Positions 15,070-23,636 of a DNA stretch of 64,000 bases are shown here, one piece after another; the first letter of the stretch is position 1; each line of letters starts with the position of its first letter. Source of the DNA: Paenibacillus sp. MAHUQ-63 (GTDB taxonomy: Bacteria > Bacillota > Bacilli > Paenibacillales > NBRC-103111); assembly GCF_028765165.1 (NCBI RefSeq), contig NZ_JARADB010000001.1:1488001-1552000 (forward strand), written 5' to 3'. Under the pieces are notes generated by a model, which saw only the letters and a list, made by a program, of their open reading frames with translations, was not told the origin of the DNA and searched no databases. The translations under genes were made by a program, and so were the position numbers.

Positions 15070-16541
15070 GCCTGATTCTCCTCCTGCCGGTTCAGCGGCA
15101 ATGCCATGTAGACGGTCGTGCCCATGCCGATCATGCTCGTTGCGCCGATACGGCCGCCGTGCTCTTCCATGATTTGTTTGGCTATCGCGAGCCCAAGCCC
15201 GCTGCCTCCGGTCGCCGTGTTGCGCGAAGGATCCGCCCGGTAGAACCGGTCAAAGATATGAGGCAGTGCCTCCTCCGCGATCCCATGTCCGGTATCTTTT
15301 ATTTGAATGACGGCATTGCCGTCGATTTCTCGAAGTGTCAAGGTAATATGGCAGTTGCCTTCATCGCTGTATTTGATCGCGTTCTCGATAATGTTCAGCA
15401 GCACCCGCCGCAGCTTATCCCGGTCGGCCGTTACGATCAGCGGCTCCTTCGGCAGCTCAGCCAGTGTGAAGCGGACGCCTTTCTTCTCCATATCGAACTG
15501 CAGCTCCTGCGCGCAATCCAGCACATACTGACCCAGATCTACGGACTCGAACTGAAACGGCACTTTGCCCAAATCCAGCTTGGAGAAAAGGAACAGTTCG
15601 TCAATGAGCCGGTCCATATCCGCCGCTTTCGTATAAATCGTACGAATATACTTCTCCAGCTTATCGGGGGAATTCGTGACGCCGTCCATGATGCCGTGGG
15701 CGTAGCCTTTGATGGCGGTCACCGGCGTTTTCAAATCATGGGAAATATTCGAAATGAGCTCCTTGCGGTTCTCTTCATATTGCAGTTGAACTTCGACGGA
15801 TTTCTTCAGCTTGCGGCGCATTTCTTCGAAAGCCCGGCTAAGCTCGCCGATTTCATCGTCTGATTGCGGCACGACCTCGAAATCGAGGTTGCCGTCCTTG
15901 ATTTCCTCCGCCGCCCGTTTGAGCGCCCGAAGAGGCCGAATAATGCTTCGCGAAACGAAGTACGTGAGCACCCCATTCGTGACAACGAGAATAATGACGA
16001 ATGTTAAAATGACCGATTTGGAAAACTGATGCAAATATTTCTGGAAAGGGCCCCCGTCCAGAAACACGAAGACGGATCCTTTGCTTTTATCGGAGAAGAG
16101 AAAATCCTGCTGCCGGGTTACCCAGAATGAAGCCTGATTCCGGTGGAATTGACCGGATGAAGTGCCGAAGGCCGGGAGCTTGGACGTATCCTCCGCTTCA
16201 CCTTCTTTGAGATAGGGGGAACTGTACGTAATCTCTTTGTCTTTGCGAATGATGATGCCCATATTGATTTTGTGGAATCGATCCTCCAGGTCCTTGATGA
16301 ACACGGGGTCGAGGAATGCGTCAGGATCGGTTTCCGTTTTGGCTTTCATGTACGCGACATTGTCCAGTTCCTGTTCGACAACGCGCTTGATCGGATTGCC
16401 TTGGGAGAAATCGACCTGAAAGCCCGACTTCAAACTGCCGAACGTCGCGATGGAGATTAGGATCACGGCCAGCCCCAGAAGGACAAGGGGTACGAGCAGC
16501 ATGGCGATATATGAAAGTACCAGCCGTAAGCGAATCGACAT
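15066..16541 (-). CDS. Sensor histidine kinase
   Basis: A 491-residue membrane kinase. Membrane helices are at about residues 8-33 and 175-195, flanking an extracytoplasmic sensor of about 140 residues. A HAMP linker (RSIIRPLRALKRAAEEIKDGNLDFEV) follows, then the phospho-acceptor region ELISNISHDLKTPVTAIKGYAHG. The ATPase domain has the N box IENAIKYS, G1 DTGHGIAEE and G2 GGSGLGLAI. It belongs to the large-sensor class and lacks the small two-helix input of BceS-type kinases, so it probably senses an extracytoplasmic ligand or envelope state itself. It sits between the exporter permease (5 bp upstream) and its response regulator. Confidence 0.93.
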   Translation of the reverse strand: MSIRLRLVLSYIAMLLVPLVLLGLAVILISIATFGSLKSGFQVDFSQGNPIKRVVEQELDNVAYMKAKTETDPDAFLDPVFIKDLEDRFHKINMGIIIRKDKEITYSSPYLKEGEAEDTSKLPAFGTSSGQFHRNQASFWVTRQQDFLFSDKSKGSVFVFLDGGPFQKYLHQFSKSVILTFVIILVVTNGVLTYFVSRSIIRPLRALKRAAEEIKDGNLDFEVVPQSDDEIGELSRAFEEMRRKLKKSVEVQLQYEENRKELISNISHDLKTPVTAIKGYAHGIMDGVTNSPDKLEKYIRTIYTKAADMDRLIDELFLFSKLDLGKVPFQFESVDLGQYVLDCAQELQFDMEKKGVRFTLAELPKEPLIVTADRDKLRRVLLNIIENAIKYSDEGNCHITLTLREIDGNAVIQIKDTGHGIAEEALPHIFDRFYRADPSRNTATGGSGLGLAIAKQIMEEHGGRIGATSMIGMGTTVYMALPLNRQEENQA

Positions 16542-16546
16542 CGAAG

Positions 16547-17296
16547 TCAGATCTCCTTTTTATCAAACACATAATAACCTGCTGTAAAAAACAATATACT
16601 ACACGCTATCAAAAACATAAAGATACTACTCACCTTGCCGAGCGCTAGTCCGCTGCCGATCCAAAGCATATGCCAATCCGTGTAAGCCGTAGGCGAATAC
16701 ATGGCGATCTGCGGGATGAAGAAGGCCGCTACTTTGAAGGCTAAATAGAGCAGAATGCTGACTGTGAGCGCCGAGGAGGAGCTGGAGAAGAATTGCGCCA
16801 GAAATACAGCGCCCATACTGAGCACCAGCAGCGGAAGGAAAGCTGCGCCGTAGGCGAGGAACCATTTGGCAATCGCAGATAAGCCCCCGAAATGCTGGAA
16901 AAACAGCGCCGACACGACGGACGCCAGCAATCCGGCAGCCAAGTATAGCGCGATGAAAATACCCAGCGCCAGCTGTTTGGATGCGAACACCTTGATGCGC
17001 GTGATTGGCCGCGTGAGCGTGTTTTTCATCGTGCGGTCGCCCATTTCCCCGGCGAAGACGTCCGCGGCGCCCATGAAAATGAAGAGCGGCAGAAAGATAC
17101 TGCTTAAGAGTCCCAACATAATGATGGGAAAATCCTGTGAGGCGATCGCTCCAATCCCGATACCGCTCTGAAACCTGGACAGCAGCAGCCCTGCGATGAG
17201 GGGAAGCAGCAGCGTGAAGGCCAGGAAGAAGAGCGTTTTCTTCTTGTACGTGATTTTGAGCGATTCGTTCCACAGGTTGGCTGTTAAGCTATGCAT
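16547..17296 (-). CDS. ABC-2 type transporter permease
   Basis: A 249-residue membrane protein with six predicted helices: residues about 24-43, 54-80, 110-135, 147-172, 180-200 and 222-243. It has the ABC-2 family pattern and MGDRTMKNTLTRPITRIKVFASKQLALG, a loop shared with BcrB/NatB-like permeases. It overlaps the ATPase gene by 8 bp, so the two form an exporter. This class moves or shields against peptide antibiotics, or exports Na+ or lipids; the substrate is not evident. Confidence 0.88.
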   Translation of the reverse strand: MHSLTANLWNESLKITYKKKTLFFLAFTLLLPLIAGLLLSRFQSGIGIGAIASQDFPIIMLGLLSSIFLPLFIFMGAADVFAGEMGDRTMKNTLTRPITRIKVFASKQLALGIFIALYLAAGLLASVVSALFFQHFGGLSAIAKWFLAYGAAFLPLLVLSMGAVFLAQFFSSSSSALTVSILLYLAFKVAAFFIPQIAMYSPTAYTDWHMLWIGSGLALGKVSSIFMFLIACSILFFTAGYYVFDKKEI

Positions 17297-18026
17297 GGGC
17301 GACCGCCCTCCTAACTTCTTGAATTTCGCGCAAATACGCTTCCTCCAGCGACGCGCTGCCTAAGGCTATTTCTGACACGAGACCTTCGCGGACCAAACGG
17401 CCTTGATGAATGATGCCCATTCGGTTGCACATCAGCTCCATCTCGTGAATGAGATGGCTGGAGATCAGGAAGGTGATGCGCTCTTCCTGTGCCAGGCGCA
17501 TAATGATCTCGCGGATATGAACCATGCCCTCGATGTCGAGACCGTTCGTCGGTTCATCGAGGATGAGCAGCTCCGGCTTCGACAGCATGGCCGCGGCAAG
17601 TCCGAGCCGTTGTTTCATGCCGAGCGAGTAGCCCGCCACTTTCTCCTGCTGATACGGGGTAAGCCCGACGATGTCCAGAACTTCGTCTATGCGCCGCTTG
17701 GAGACACCGGGATAAAACCGCGCCGCCAGCTCCAAATTCCGTCTGCCGCTCATGTAGGTGTATGCTTCGGCGGTTTCGATCAATACGCCTACCTTCGCCA
17801 TCGCCTGCTCGTACTGCGCGGAGACGTCGTAGCCGAACAGCTTCACCGTGCCTTGCTGCGCCCGGACAAGGCCGGTCATGATTTTCATGACGGTTGTTTT
17901 GCCGGCGCCGTTCGGCCCGAAGAACCCGTATATATCGCCCTGCTGTACCGTCATATGGACATCATGGATACCTCGCTGGTTATTGTAAACTTTCGTCAGA
18001 TTCATAATTTCAACGACTGGCTTCAT
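17289..18026 (-). CDS. ABC transporter ATPase (BcrA/NatA-like)
   Basis: A 245-residue ATPase that energises the adjacent ABC-2 permease. It has Walker A GPNGAGKTT near residue 38, Q-loop GVLIETAEAYTYMSG, signature YSLGMKQRLGLAAAM, Walker B LLILDEPTNGLDIEGM and the switch histidine in ISSHLIHEME. The ETAEAYTYMSGRRNLELAARF stretch is typical of bacitracin/lantibiotic-type (BcrA) ATPases. It is followed by the permease, kinase and regulator and preceded by a secreted-protein gene 70 bp upstream, an arrangement that suggests one envelope-stress operon. Confidence 0.9.
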   Translation of the reverse strand: MKPVVEIMNLTKVYNNQRGIHDVHMTVQQGDIYGFFGPNGAGKTTVMKIMTGLVRAQQGTVKLFGYDVSAQYEQAMAKVGVLIETAEAYTYMSGRRNLELAARFYPGVSKRRIDEVLDIVGLTPYQQEKVAGYSLGMKQRLGLAAAMLSKPELLILDEPTNGLDIEGMVHIREIIMRLAQEERITFLISSHLIHEMELMCNRMGIIHQGRLVREGLVSEIALGSASLEEAYLREIQEVRRAVAHA

Positions 18027-18096
18027 GCGTTAGCCGCCTTTCAAGGAAATAAGGAGGTGAGCGCCAGATTTCGCACAGCCTCCTTGGTGAAGCGAA

Positions 18097-19026
18097 TTAG
18101 TTGCTGCCGCCCCAGTTTTTGTGGGATTGTTCGTGATCAAACTTGACGGTTTCCAGCTGTTTGCCCGTCAAATCCACCGTATCCGGCGTTGTCGAGTTCA
18201 GGCTGGACAGCGTCATATCCACGCTCAGCACCACATCGTGCGCCGCTCCCTGTGCGTCTTTGCCGGAAATATGAATTTGTGCGGTTTGGTTCGTAATATG
18301 GTTATCCGCGTCAACGCTGGCGTTCACCTCGACTTCATCCATTTTGATGTCGGAGGTCAATTGCGGCAGGCTGTTCTTGAGCGTCGTTATATCCACGCCA
18401 AGCGTATCCGCCTTGGCCGGCACCGGATGGCGACCGTTCTCGATGGTTGCATGCTTGATGGCAAGGGAACCGATGGTGTTCATCACAGGTGAAATTTGGC
18501 TGCCGGACAATTTAAAATGAATCTCTTTCACATTGCCCGCAGCTTCATCCATGGTCACATAGTTTTTCAGGTTGCCTACGAGGGCGTCGACGACGTTTTC
18601 CACTTCGCTAACGATCTGCGGGTCTGGCGTGTGAGCTTCACGATCTTTGAACTTGCGGCCCATCCCTTCGCCTTCCAGCAATTTGTAGGTCTCGGAGTCG
18701 TCTGTTTTGATGATGTGCTTCCCGTCTTGGTTGTAGAAGTGAATCGTCTGCTCGTCATTGCCGCTCTTCACGGTAACCGCAGCGCTTCCCGCTTGGTTGT
18801 CGCCGCTGCTCTTGATCGTCGACTTGACGTTCAACAGCTCAGCGCCGTTATCTTGAAGCGTTACGTTGACTTGGCGCGTGACATTATGAACGGCCGCCGT
18901 CTGCTTCACTGCCGACTTGAACGTTTCATATCCCGGGGCGTCGCCCACTCCCGCATATACGCTCGTTACCAGCATCATGCTGCCTACCGCTACACCCAAT
19001 CCCATCATGGCTAACTTTTTATTCAT
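18097..19026 (-). CDS. Secreted protein of unknown function heading the ABC/two-component operon
   Basis: A 309-residue protein with a cleavable signal peptide (KKLAMMGLGVAVGSMMLVTSVYA, predicted cut after AYA-like VYA near residue 24). The mature part is hydrophilic with alternating beta-strand patterns (VNVTLQDNGAELLNVKSTIKSSG; IHFKLSGSQISPVMN; VEVNASVDADNHITNQTAQIHISGK), and the C-terminus ends in a polar tail with QSHKNWGGSN. There is no lipobox or cell-wall anchor. ATG 19026 has GGAGG 10 bp upstream and overlaps the stop of a possible 21-codon leader. It may supply the ligand or sense the signal for the kinase encoded downstream, but no family was recognised. Confidence 0.8.
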   Translation of the reverse strand: MNKKLAMMGLGVAVGSMMLVTSVYAGVGDAPGYETFKSAVKQTAAVHNVTRQVNVTLQDNGAELLNVKSTIKSSGDNQAGSAAVTVKSGNDEQTIHFYNQDGKHIIKTDDSETYKLLEGEGMGRKFKDREAHTPDPQIVSEVENVVDALVGNLKNYVTMDEAAGNVKEIHFKLSGSQISPVMNTIGSLAIKHATIENGRHPVPAKADTLGVDITTLKNSLPQLTSDIKMDEVEVNASVDADNHITNQTAQIHISGKDAQGAAHDVVLSVDMTLSSLNSTTPDTVDLTGKQLETVKFDHEQSHKNWGGSN

Positions 19027-19088
19027 ATCTTCTTGGCCTCCGCGTTCTCTAACGCTATATCTGATTTGGATGCGTCTCTCGCTTCCAT
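19023..19088 (-). CDS. Possible 21-codon leader ORF
   Basis: An ATG preceded by AAGGTGG (4 bp) opens a frame MEARDASKSDIALENAEAKK plus one Ile. Its TGA overlaps the ATG of the secreted-protein gene as ATGA. The peptide is charged with no hydrophobic part. It may only couple translation, or be chance. Confidence 0.25.
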   Translation of the reverse strand: MEARDASKSDIALENAEAKKI

Positions 19089-19221
19089 GTAACCACCTTA
19101 TCCTCTCGATCTTAATAGCCACTAAATCACCTATTAATTCACCCTAAAACAATTCTTAAATATTTCTAAAGTGAGAGGAGGCTGGTGGGGGAGCAGTATG
19201 TGAGCGGGGCGATATGTTGGC

Positions 19222-19414
19222 GAAGGATCAGCGAGTGAAAGGCGGGACGTGAACCGGCGGTGGATAATCAGCGAATGAGTGAAAGGCGGGATGTGAAACG
19301 GCGGTGGATGATCAGCGAGCGAACGCAATGCGGTGCGCGATCCGTCGGCGGATGATCAGCGTGTGAGTGAAAGGCGGGGTGTGAACCGGCCGTGGATGAT
19401 CTGCGTGTGAGCGG
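19222..19414. repeat. 44-bp tandem repeat array
   Basis: Units beginning GATGATCAGCG and ending CGGCGGTG start at 19263, 19307, 19351 and 19395, exactly 44 bp apart, with a slightly shortened unit before and a partial one after. One unit (19307-19350) has diverged in its middle. 44 is not a multiple of three, so the array is not a protein repeat. It lies in the ~600 bp gap between the ABC/two-component operon and the 3' end of the germination operon. Confidence 0.88.
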
Positions 19415-19623
19415 ACAGCGGGCGGGGTGGAGAGCGACATTCTATATGAAAAATAGAACACATTTTCCCCTTTTCGGCGACAACCCGCTCATTCTATTCG
19501 AAAAATCATATAGATTTCGCTCAACGCGGAAAATTTCGCCGATAACCGCCCGCTCACAGTAGACGAATCCGCGCAACAAATCACCCCGCACAAAAAAGGC
19601 AAGCAGCCCGCTCACCCTTTTCA
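19415..19623. other. Gene-free spacer downstream of the germination operon
   Basis: No supported gene. It contains two similar AT-rich blocks (CATTCTATATGAAAAAT near 19438 and CATTCTATTCGAAAAAT near 19491) and, beside the Ger(x)C stop, a weak minus-strand hairpin followed by TTTTTT (about 19591-19620) that may be the operon terminator. Confidence 0.5.
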
Positions 19624-20784
19624 TCAATATTGAGGTTCCTTGTCTTTTAATTTGAGCATCCCCGAATGCCTGAGCTGAACTTCGACTTGGATATCCCCCA
19701 GCTGGTACCCTTCCAGCGGCTGCGTACCGTTCAAGGTCAGCTTCGCCCACGACTTGAAGTCCTGCTTATACAGGGCATGCTCTAACTGGTACACATCGAC
19801 ACCGCGTTTCCTGCCTTGCTCGAAGGTCATTTTAATTTCTTCCGCTATTTGCTTTTCAGCCTGTTTCTGCAAAAAATCCTCAGGTACATTCTCCGTGACT
19901 TCCACCGAGACTGCCTTGCATTTCACGTGGACATCGAAGACCAGAGCATCGCTCTTGTGCAAGGTTATACGAGCCTTCGGTTTATTGATCGACAACGTAT
20001 GGATTGGCTTATTATCCTTGTAAATGACAAGCGGGGAACGAGCCGTGTTTCTCTCCATCCACCGGTCCCCCGTAAACTGGCTCTCGGATAACCAATTCAC
20101 TCGTTCATGCTTGCCAATAGCGTAAACGCCGTTCACTTCCAATTTAGGGTCCGGCTTCTGATTCCTCGTCCAGACGTCGTCCCGGATGCTCAAAGTCGGT
20201 ATCATGAGGGTATAACCCGGCTCACGCAGCAAAGCCGCCACTTTATACAACCGGAATGGACGAATATAAGACCGCTGGCGATAATTTTCTGTCGGATTCA
20301 TGAGGATGGAAGACATTGGCGAGACATTGAAAAATGGAATGATCGTAAATATCGCTTCGATCGACTCATCCGTGCTGTAAATCCACTGTGTGAACCTCGT
20401 TTCGCTGTATCGTACGGAGCCGTCCGTGAATTTGCCGATACCTTGCTTAAGTGCGCTGCTTGAGAACAAATAGGCGCTGACATGCCCCCAAAAAACGCGC
20501 TGCTGAGTCGTCTTGTACAATTTATTAAAAGCATCGTTAACCGTATCTCCTTCTTCGCGGCCTACCCAAATTTGCGGCGGTTGGGATGCTTTGCTCCCCT
20601 CTTGCTTGGCAACAGAAGCGAAATCCAGCATTTGACCGTAGACGATGTAGCGGCCTTTCTGATAATCAAATCCGATGGCCGTCAAATAATTGGTGTCTTG
20701 GATGGTTTTGATGTCCCAACAGCCTGTCTGGCTAACGATTATCAGCAACCCGGCCGCCATCCGAACCAAGCGTCCCATCTTCAT
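19624..20784 (-). CDS. Ger(x)C-family germinant receptor lipoprotein
   Basis: A 386-residue lipoprotein, the C subunit of a GerA-type nutrient germinant receptor in the spore inner membrane. The lipobox QTGCWDIKTI puts the lipid-bearing cysteine near residue 22, and GCWDxxxI is the family signature. Later motifs such as WGHVSAYLFSSSALKQGIGKFTD and FEQGRKRGVDVYQLEHALY match the Ger(x)C fold. The start overlaps the A-subunit stop by 4 bp. Gene order is B, A, C on the minus strand. As a forespore operon it should need sigma-G; no convincing sigma-G promoter was found, only a weak GCATA-N17-TACCTTA candidate. Confidence 0.93.
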   Translation of the reverse strand: MKMGRLVRMAAGLLIIVSQTGCWDIKTIQDTNYLTAIGFDYQKGRYIVYGQMLDFASVAKQEGSKASQPPQIWVGREEGDTVNDAFNKLYKTTQQRVFWGHVSAYLFSSSALKQGIGKFTDGSVRYSETRFTQWIYSTDESIEAIFTIIPFFNVSPMSSILMNPTENYRQRSYIRPFRLYKVAALLREPGYTLMIPTLSIRDDVWTRNQKPDPKLEVNGVYAIGKHERVNWLSESQFTGDRWMERNTARSPLVIYKDNKPIHTLSINKPKARITLHKSDALVFDVHVKCKAVSVEVTENVPEDFLQKQAEKQIAEEIKMTFEQGRKRGVDVYQLEHALYKQDFKSWAKLTLNGTQPLEGYQLGDIQVEVQLRHSGMLKLKDKEPQY

Positions 20785-22232
20785 GAGGCGCCCCCGTTCT
20801 GACGCGTGTCATCTTTCGGACTCAGCATCTTCGGTCTATGCTTCATACTGCGGAATGGTTTAGCGAGTATAGCCGGAATCATTTCCTTGAAGCGAGGCGG
20901 CGACAACGGCGACAAGTAGGGAACTCCGAACGACTCTAACGTCGACATATACAGGATAAGCCCGATCAAAGAGACCATGAACCCGTATATGCCAAAGATC
21001 ATCGATTCAAATAAGATAAGTATCCGCAAGATCGTCACCGTACCCGCAAGTGCCTGATTGACAAGCGTGTACATCGAGATAGTCGAGATTGAGGTAATGA
21101 CGAGCGTCGTCGGACTTGTTATCCCCGAACGTATCGCCGCATCCCCGACAATTAGCCCGCCGACAACCGTCACGGTTTGTCCCACGACTTTCGGCAGTCT
21201 CGCACCTGCTTCACGGAACAGCTCAAACAGCAGCAGCATGATCACAAAATCCAGTGGTCCTGACATCGGAAGCCCCAGTCTGGACGCTGAGATGGTGGCG
21301 ACAAGCGAGTACGGAATTTGATCCAGGTTGAAGGCGGATAGCGATATCCAGAAACCTGGCAGCAGTGTGGCGACGACCAACCCCCCTAACCGAAGCACGC
21401 GTTCGAACGCCACATAGTAATAGGGCGAATGCACATCTTCCGGCGACTTCAAAATGAACATGAGATTCGCAGGAGCCATGAGAACCATAGGCGATCCGTC
21501 CACAAGGATGGCGAAGCGGCCGCGCAGCAGGCTGTCCGCTATGAAATCAGGTCTTCCCGCATAATCGAGCAAGGGAAAGAAATTGAACTTTTGCTCCGTT
21601 AACAATTCCTCCAGTTGAGCGCTGGAAATCAAGGCATCGAGATCGACGGCCTGCAGCCGGCGTCTTGCGTCCTCGAGCACATCCGAATCGATCACATCGC
21701 CCAGATACATAAGAGCTACGGATGTATGGCTTCGTTTGCCGAGCGTCATCCGTTCGCAGCATAGACTGCGTGTTAACAGTCTTTTGCGAATGAGCGCGAT
21801 ATTCGTCGTAATGTTCTCCGTGAACGCATCCCGCGGTCCTTTAATGGAAGTCTCCGTATTGGATTCTTCCGGGGAGCGGTTCGGCGGGTTGGACAGATCG
21901 AGGCTGAAGAAACGCTGCTCCGCTTCGAATAAGATAACCAAGAACCCTGAATAGACTTGAAGCGTCATCGTTGCGACCGCATCAGACCCCGTAATTTCCT
22001 GCATTTGAAGCAGCGTCGGAAGCGCCAGCCCGGACGTGCCTCTCTCTCTCCGTTGGTAAATAAACCGCTGAAGATGAGGCACCACCCGCTGTTCAATATG
22101 ATCTTTGTTGATCATACCGTCGCAGTACAGAAGCACCACCTTATGACCGGGTTCATCTTCGGTTAAAGCATAGCTTTTCACGATTACATCGGCCGATTCG
22201 GCGAACCATTCCCTTACCTGTTGTTCATTCAC
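20781..22232 (-). CDS. GerA-family germinant receptor subunit A (GerKA-like)
   Basis: A 483-residue membrane protein. The N-terminal 240 residues form the soluble domain (SADVIVKSYALTEDEPGHKVVLLYCDGMI; FFPLLDYAGRPDFIADSLLRGRFAILVDGSPMVLMAPANLMF), followed by about five membrane helices in the C-terminal half and a basic tail ending near SMKHRPKMLSPKDD. The PRWIADSLLRGR- and VDGSP-type motifs define the GerA/SpoVAF family. It senses L-amino acids or sugars with the B and C subunits. Four-bp overlaps with both neighbours indicate a coupled tricistronic operon. Confidence 0.95.
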   Translation of the reverse strand: MNEQQVREWFAESADVIVKSYALTEDEPGHKVVLLYCDGMINKDHIEQRVVPHLQRFIYQRRERGTSGLALPTLLQMQEITGSDAVATMTLQVYSGFLVILFEAEQRFFSLDLSNPPNRSPEESNTETSIKGPRDAFTENITTNIALIRKRLLTRSLCCERMTLGKRSHTSVALMYLGDVIDSDVLEDARRRLQAVDLDALISSAQLEELLTEQKFNFFPLLDYAGRPDFIADSLLRGRFAILVDGSPMVLMAPANLMFILKSPEDVHSPYYYVAFERVLRLGGLVVATLLPGFWISLSAFNLDQIPYSLVATISASRLGLPMSGPLDFVIMLLLFELFREAGARLPKVVGQTVTVVGGLIVGDAAIRSGITSPTTLVITSISTISMYTLVNQALAGTVTILRILILFESMIFGIYGFMVSLIGLILYMSTLESFGVPYLSPLSPPRFKEMIPAILAKPFRSMKHRPKMLSPKDDTRQNGGAS

Positions 22233-23326
22233 TTCGTCACCTTCTCCTTTCGCTTACCAGGCAAGATGGACAGCAGCAGCAGGACACCGAGCAGCCCGGC
22301 GCCTACAGGGAACATCATGGGGTAATACCAGGTTTGGATAAAATACACCATCTGATTGTCTGTGATCGGCAGGAGACATACGGATACGAAGAGGAGGCTG
22401 ATACCGACCAGCAGCAGCGTACGGCTGCTTTTCTTGCGAATCATCAGTGCATCGATGATGATAAACATAAGCATAGACATCCGGACGCACGCACCAGAGA
22501 TCCATTGGAAGATAGACAGGAAATCCAAATGAGAAATATATTTCCCGAGCGTCACCATGCGCCATTGTTCAAACGCCGGATATCTGAGCTCTTCCCCTTC
22601 GAAAGGACCGAATATGGCAATGGCCCCGATCAACGGACCAATGGTCAGTCCTACCAAACACCCCCCGATGATGAGCAGCGCCGGAAGCTTAATGCGGGTA
22701 TCGACGTGGTGTTGAAGGAAAACGATACTGATTAGTTCGAAGGACGCGCCGCAGGATAAATACAGCGTTTGGATGGTGGGACCATAGCCATGCGTAAATA
22801 GAGGGGTAAGCAGGCTGTAATCTTTGTACTGAAAGTTCGCCCCCATGACAAAATAACCAAGCAATACAACGACAGGCAGCAGAATGCCCGAAGTAATCGC
22901 AATGGCCCGAATCCCTTCACGCGCGGCAAAGAAGCAGAACAGCATAAACGCAAGAGAGATCATAAGCGGCGGTGTTCGGGGCAAATAAGAAATATGGGTC
23001 CAAGTCACCATATCCTGCAGGGTAATGGCTGCATGCGTCCCCGCAATGCCGATGATGATGAGCTTCAGAAGGGACGTGAGGAAGCTTCCGTATCTCTGGC
23101 GAACCCAGAGCAGCATATTTTGCTGTCCGGACCGCCGGATGACGATAAACAACAAGCAAATCCATACGAGCGTAGGCAGAAGGGAAAGCCCCGCTCCGAC
23201 CCAGGAGTCCCGTTTGCCGTAATGCAGCAGAACAGGGATTAAGAGCACGTGATCCGTTATCGCAATCGAAATAATGATGACGTAATACAGTTGAAGCGCC
23301 GTAATTTTCTTATGCATGACCGGCAT
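22229..23326 (-). CDS. GerAB/GerKB-family germinant receptor subunit B
   Basis: A 365-residue integral membrane protein with about ten helices of the APC-superfamily transporter fold, the B subunit that binds the germinant in GerA-type receptors. It begins with ITALQLYYVIIISIAITDHVLLIP and has a conserved WTHISYLPRTPPLM loop in the middle. ATG 23326 is chosen because GGGGGA lies 6 bp upstream; the frame is open 19 codons further but with no ribosome-binding site. It is the first gene of the receptor operon. Confidence 0.92.
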   Translation of the reverse strand: MPVMHKKITALQLYYVIIISIAITDHVLLIPVLLHYGKRDSWVGAGLSLLPTLVWICLLFIVIRRSGQQNMLLWVRQRYGSFLTSLLKLIIIGIAGTHAAITLQDMVTWTHISYLPRTPPLMISLAFMLFCFFAAREGIRAIAITSGILLPVVVLLGYFVMGANFQYKDYSLLTPLFTHGYGPTIQTLYLSCGASFELISIVFLQHHVDTRIKLPALLIIGGCLVGLTIGPLIGAIAIFGPFEGEELRYPAFEQWRMVTLGKYISHLDFLSIFQWISGACVRMSMLMFIIIDALMIRKKSSRTLLLVGISLLFVSVCLLPITDNQMVYFIQTWYYPMMFPVGAGLLGVLLLLSILPGKRKEKVTK

Positions 23327-23416
23327 GGGAAATCCCCCATTTTTGGGATAAGGTGGCAATAGTTTCTTCGTTAAGGTATCCAATCCAGGTGGATTTATGC
23401 AGAAGGGACCGAACGC

Positions 23417-23452
23417 AAAAAGACGCCTCTCGGACGATCCGAAAGGCGCTTC
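23417..23452 (-). terminator. Intrinsic terminator after yjcZ
   Basis: On the minus strand GCGCCTTTCGGA and TCCGAGAGGCGT form a 12-bp stem with two G-U pairs and a TCG loop, followed by CTTTTT. It separates the small sporulation gene from the germination operon. Confidence 0.8.
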
Positions 23453-23466
23453 TCAGAAAGCATCTA

Positions 23467-23547
23467 TTAGAATGTTGCCAGAATGATAACCAACAAAATA
23501 TACAGTACCAGAACAACCGCTGCGCTAGAGTATCCAACTCCTGACAT
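23467..23547 (-). CDS. YjcZ-family sporulation peptide
   Basis: A 26-residue hydrophobic peptide: MSGVGYSSAAVVLVLYILL continuing to VIILATF. The SGVGYSS(A)xxxVLVLFILLVII pattern is that of the YjcZ/YhcE small sporulation proteins of Bacillales, usually spore-associated single-helix membrane peptides. GGAGG lies 9 bp upstream of the ATG. A sporulation-sigma-like promoter (AC-N17-CATAGGATA) is centred about 60 bp upstream, which fits mother-cell expression. It is a single-gene unit ending at a strong terminator. Confidence 0.9.
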   Translation of the reverse strand: MSGVGYSSAAVVLVLYILLVIILATF

Positions 23548-23596
23548 TGGCGACTTCCTCCTTCCTGCCCGTCGAATCTTGCGTTATAGCCTGGTA

Positions 23597-23626
23597 TATC
23601 CTATGCCGGGCAGGGCGGATGGGTAT
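23597..23626 (-). promoter_or_regulatory. Sigma-K/sigma-E-like promoter of yjcZ
   Basis: On the minus strand AC and CATAGGATA are separated by 17 bp, matching the sigma-K consensus AC-N16/17-CATANNNTA. ATA at 18 bp also fits a loose sigma-E reading. Confidence 0.5.
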
Positions 23627-23636
23627 GGACGAATGT

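Noticed and set aside
19027..19180. A 341-residue reading of the secreted protein starting at 19122
   Set aside because: The extra 32 residues lack a ribosome-binding site and would place the signal peptide inside the protein.
19222..19414. CRISPR-like array
   Set aside because: Units abut with no unique spacers and no cas genes are present; it is a plain 44-bp tandem repeat.
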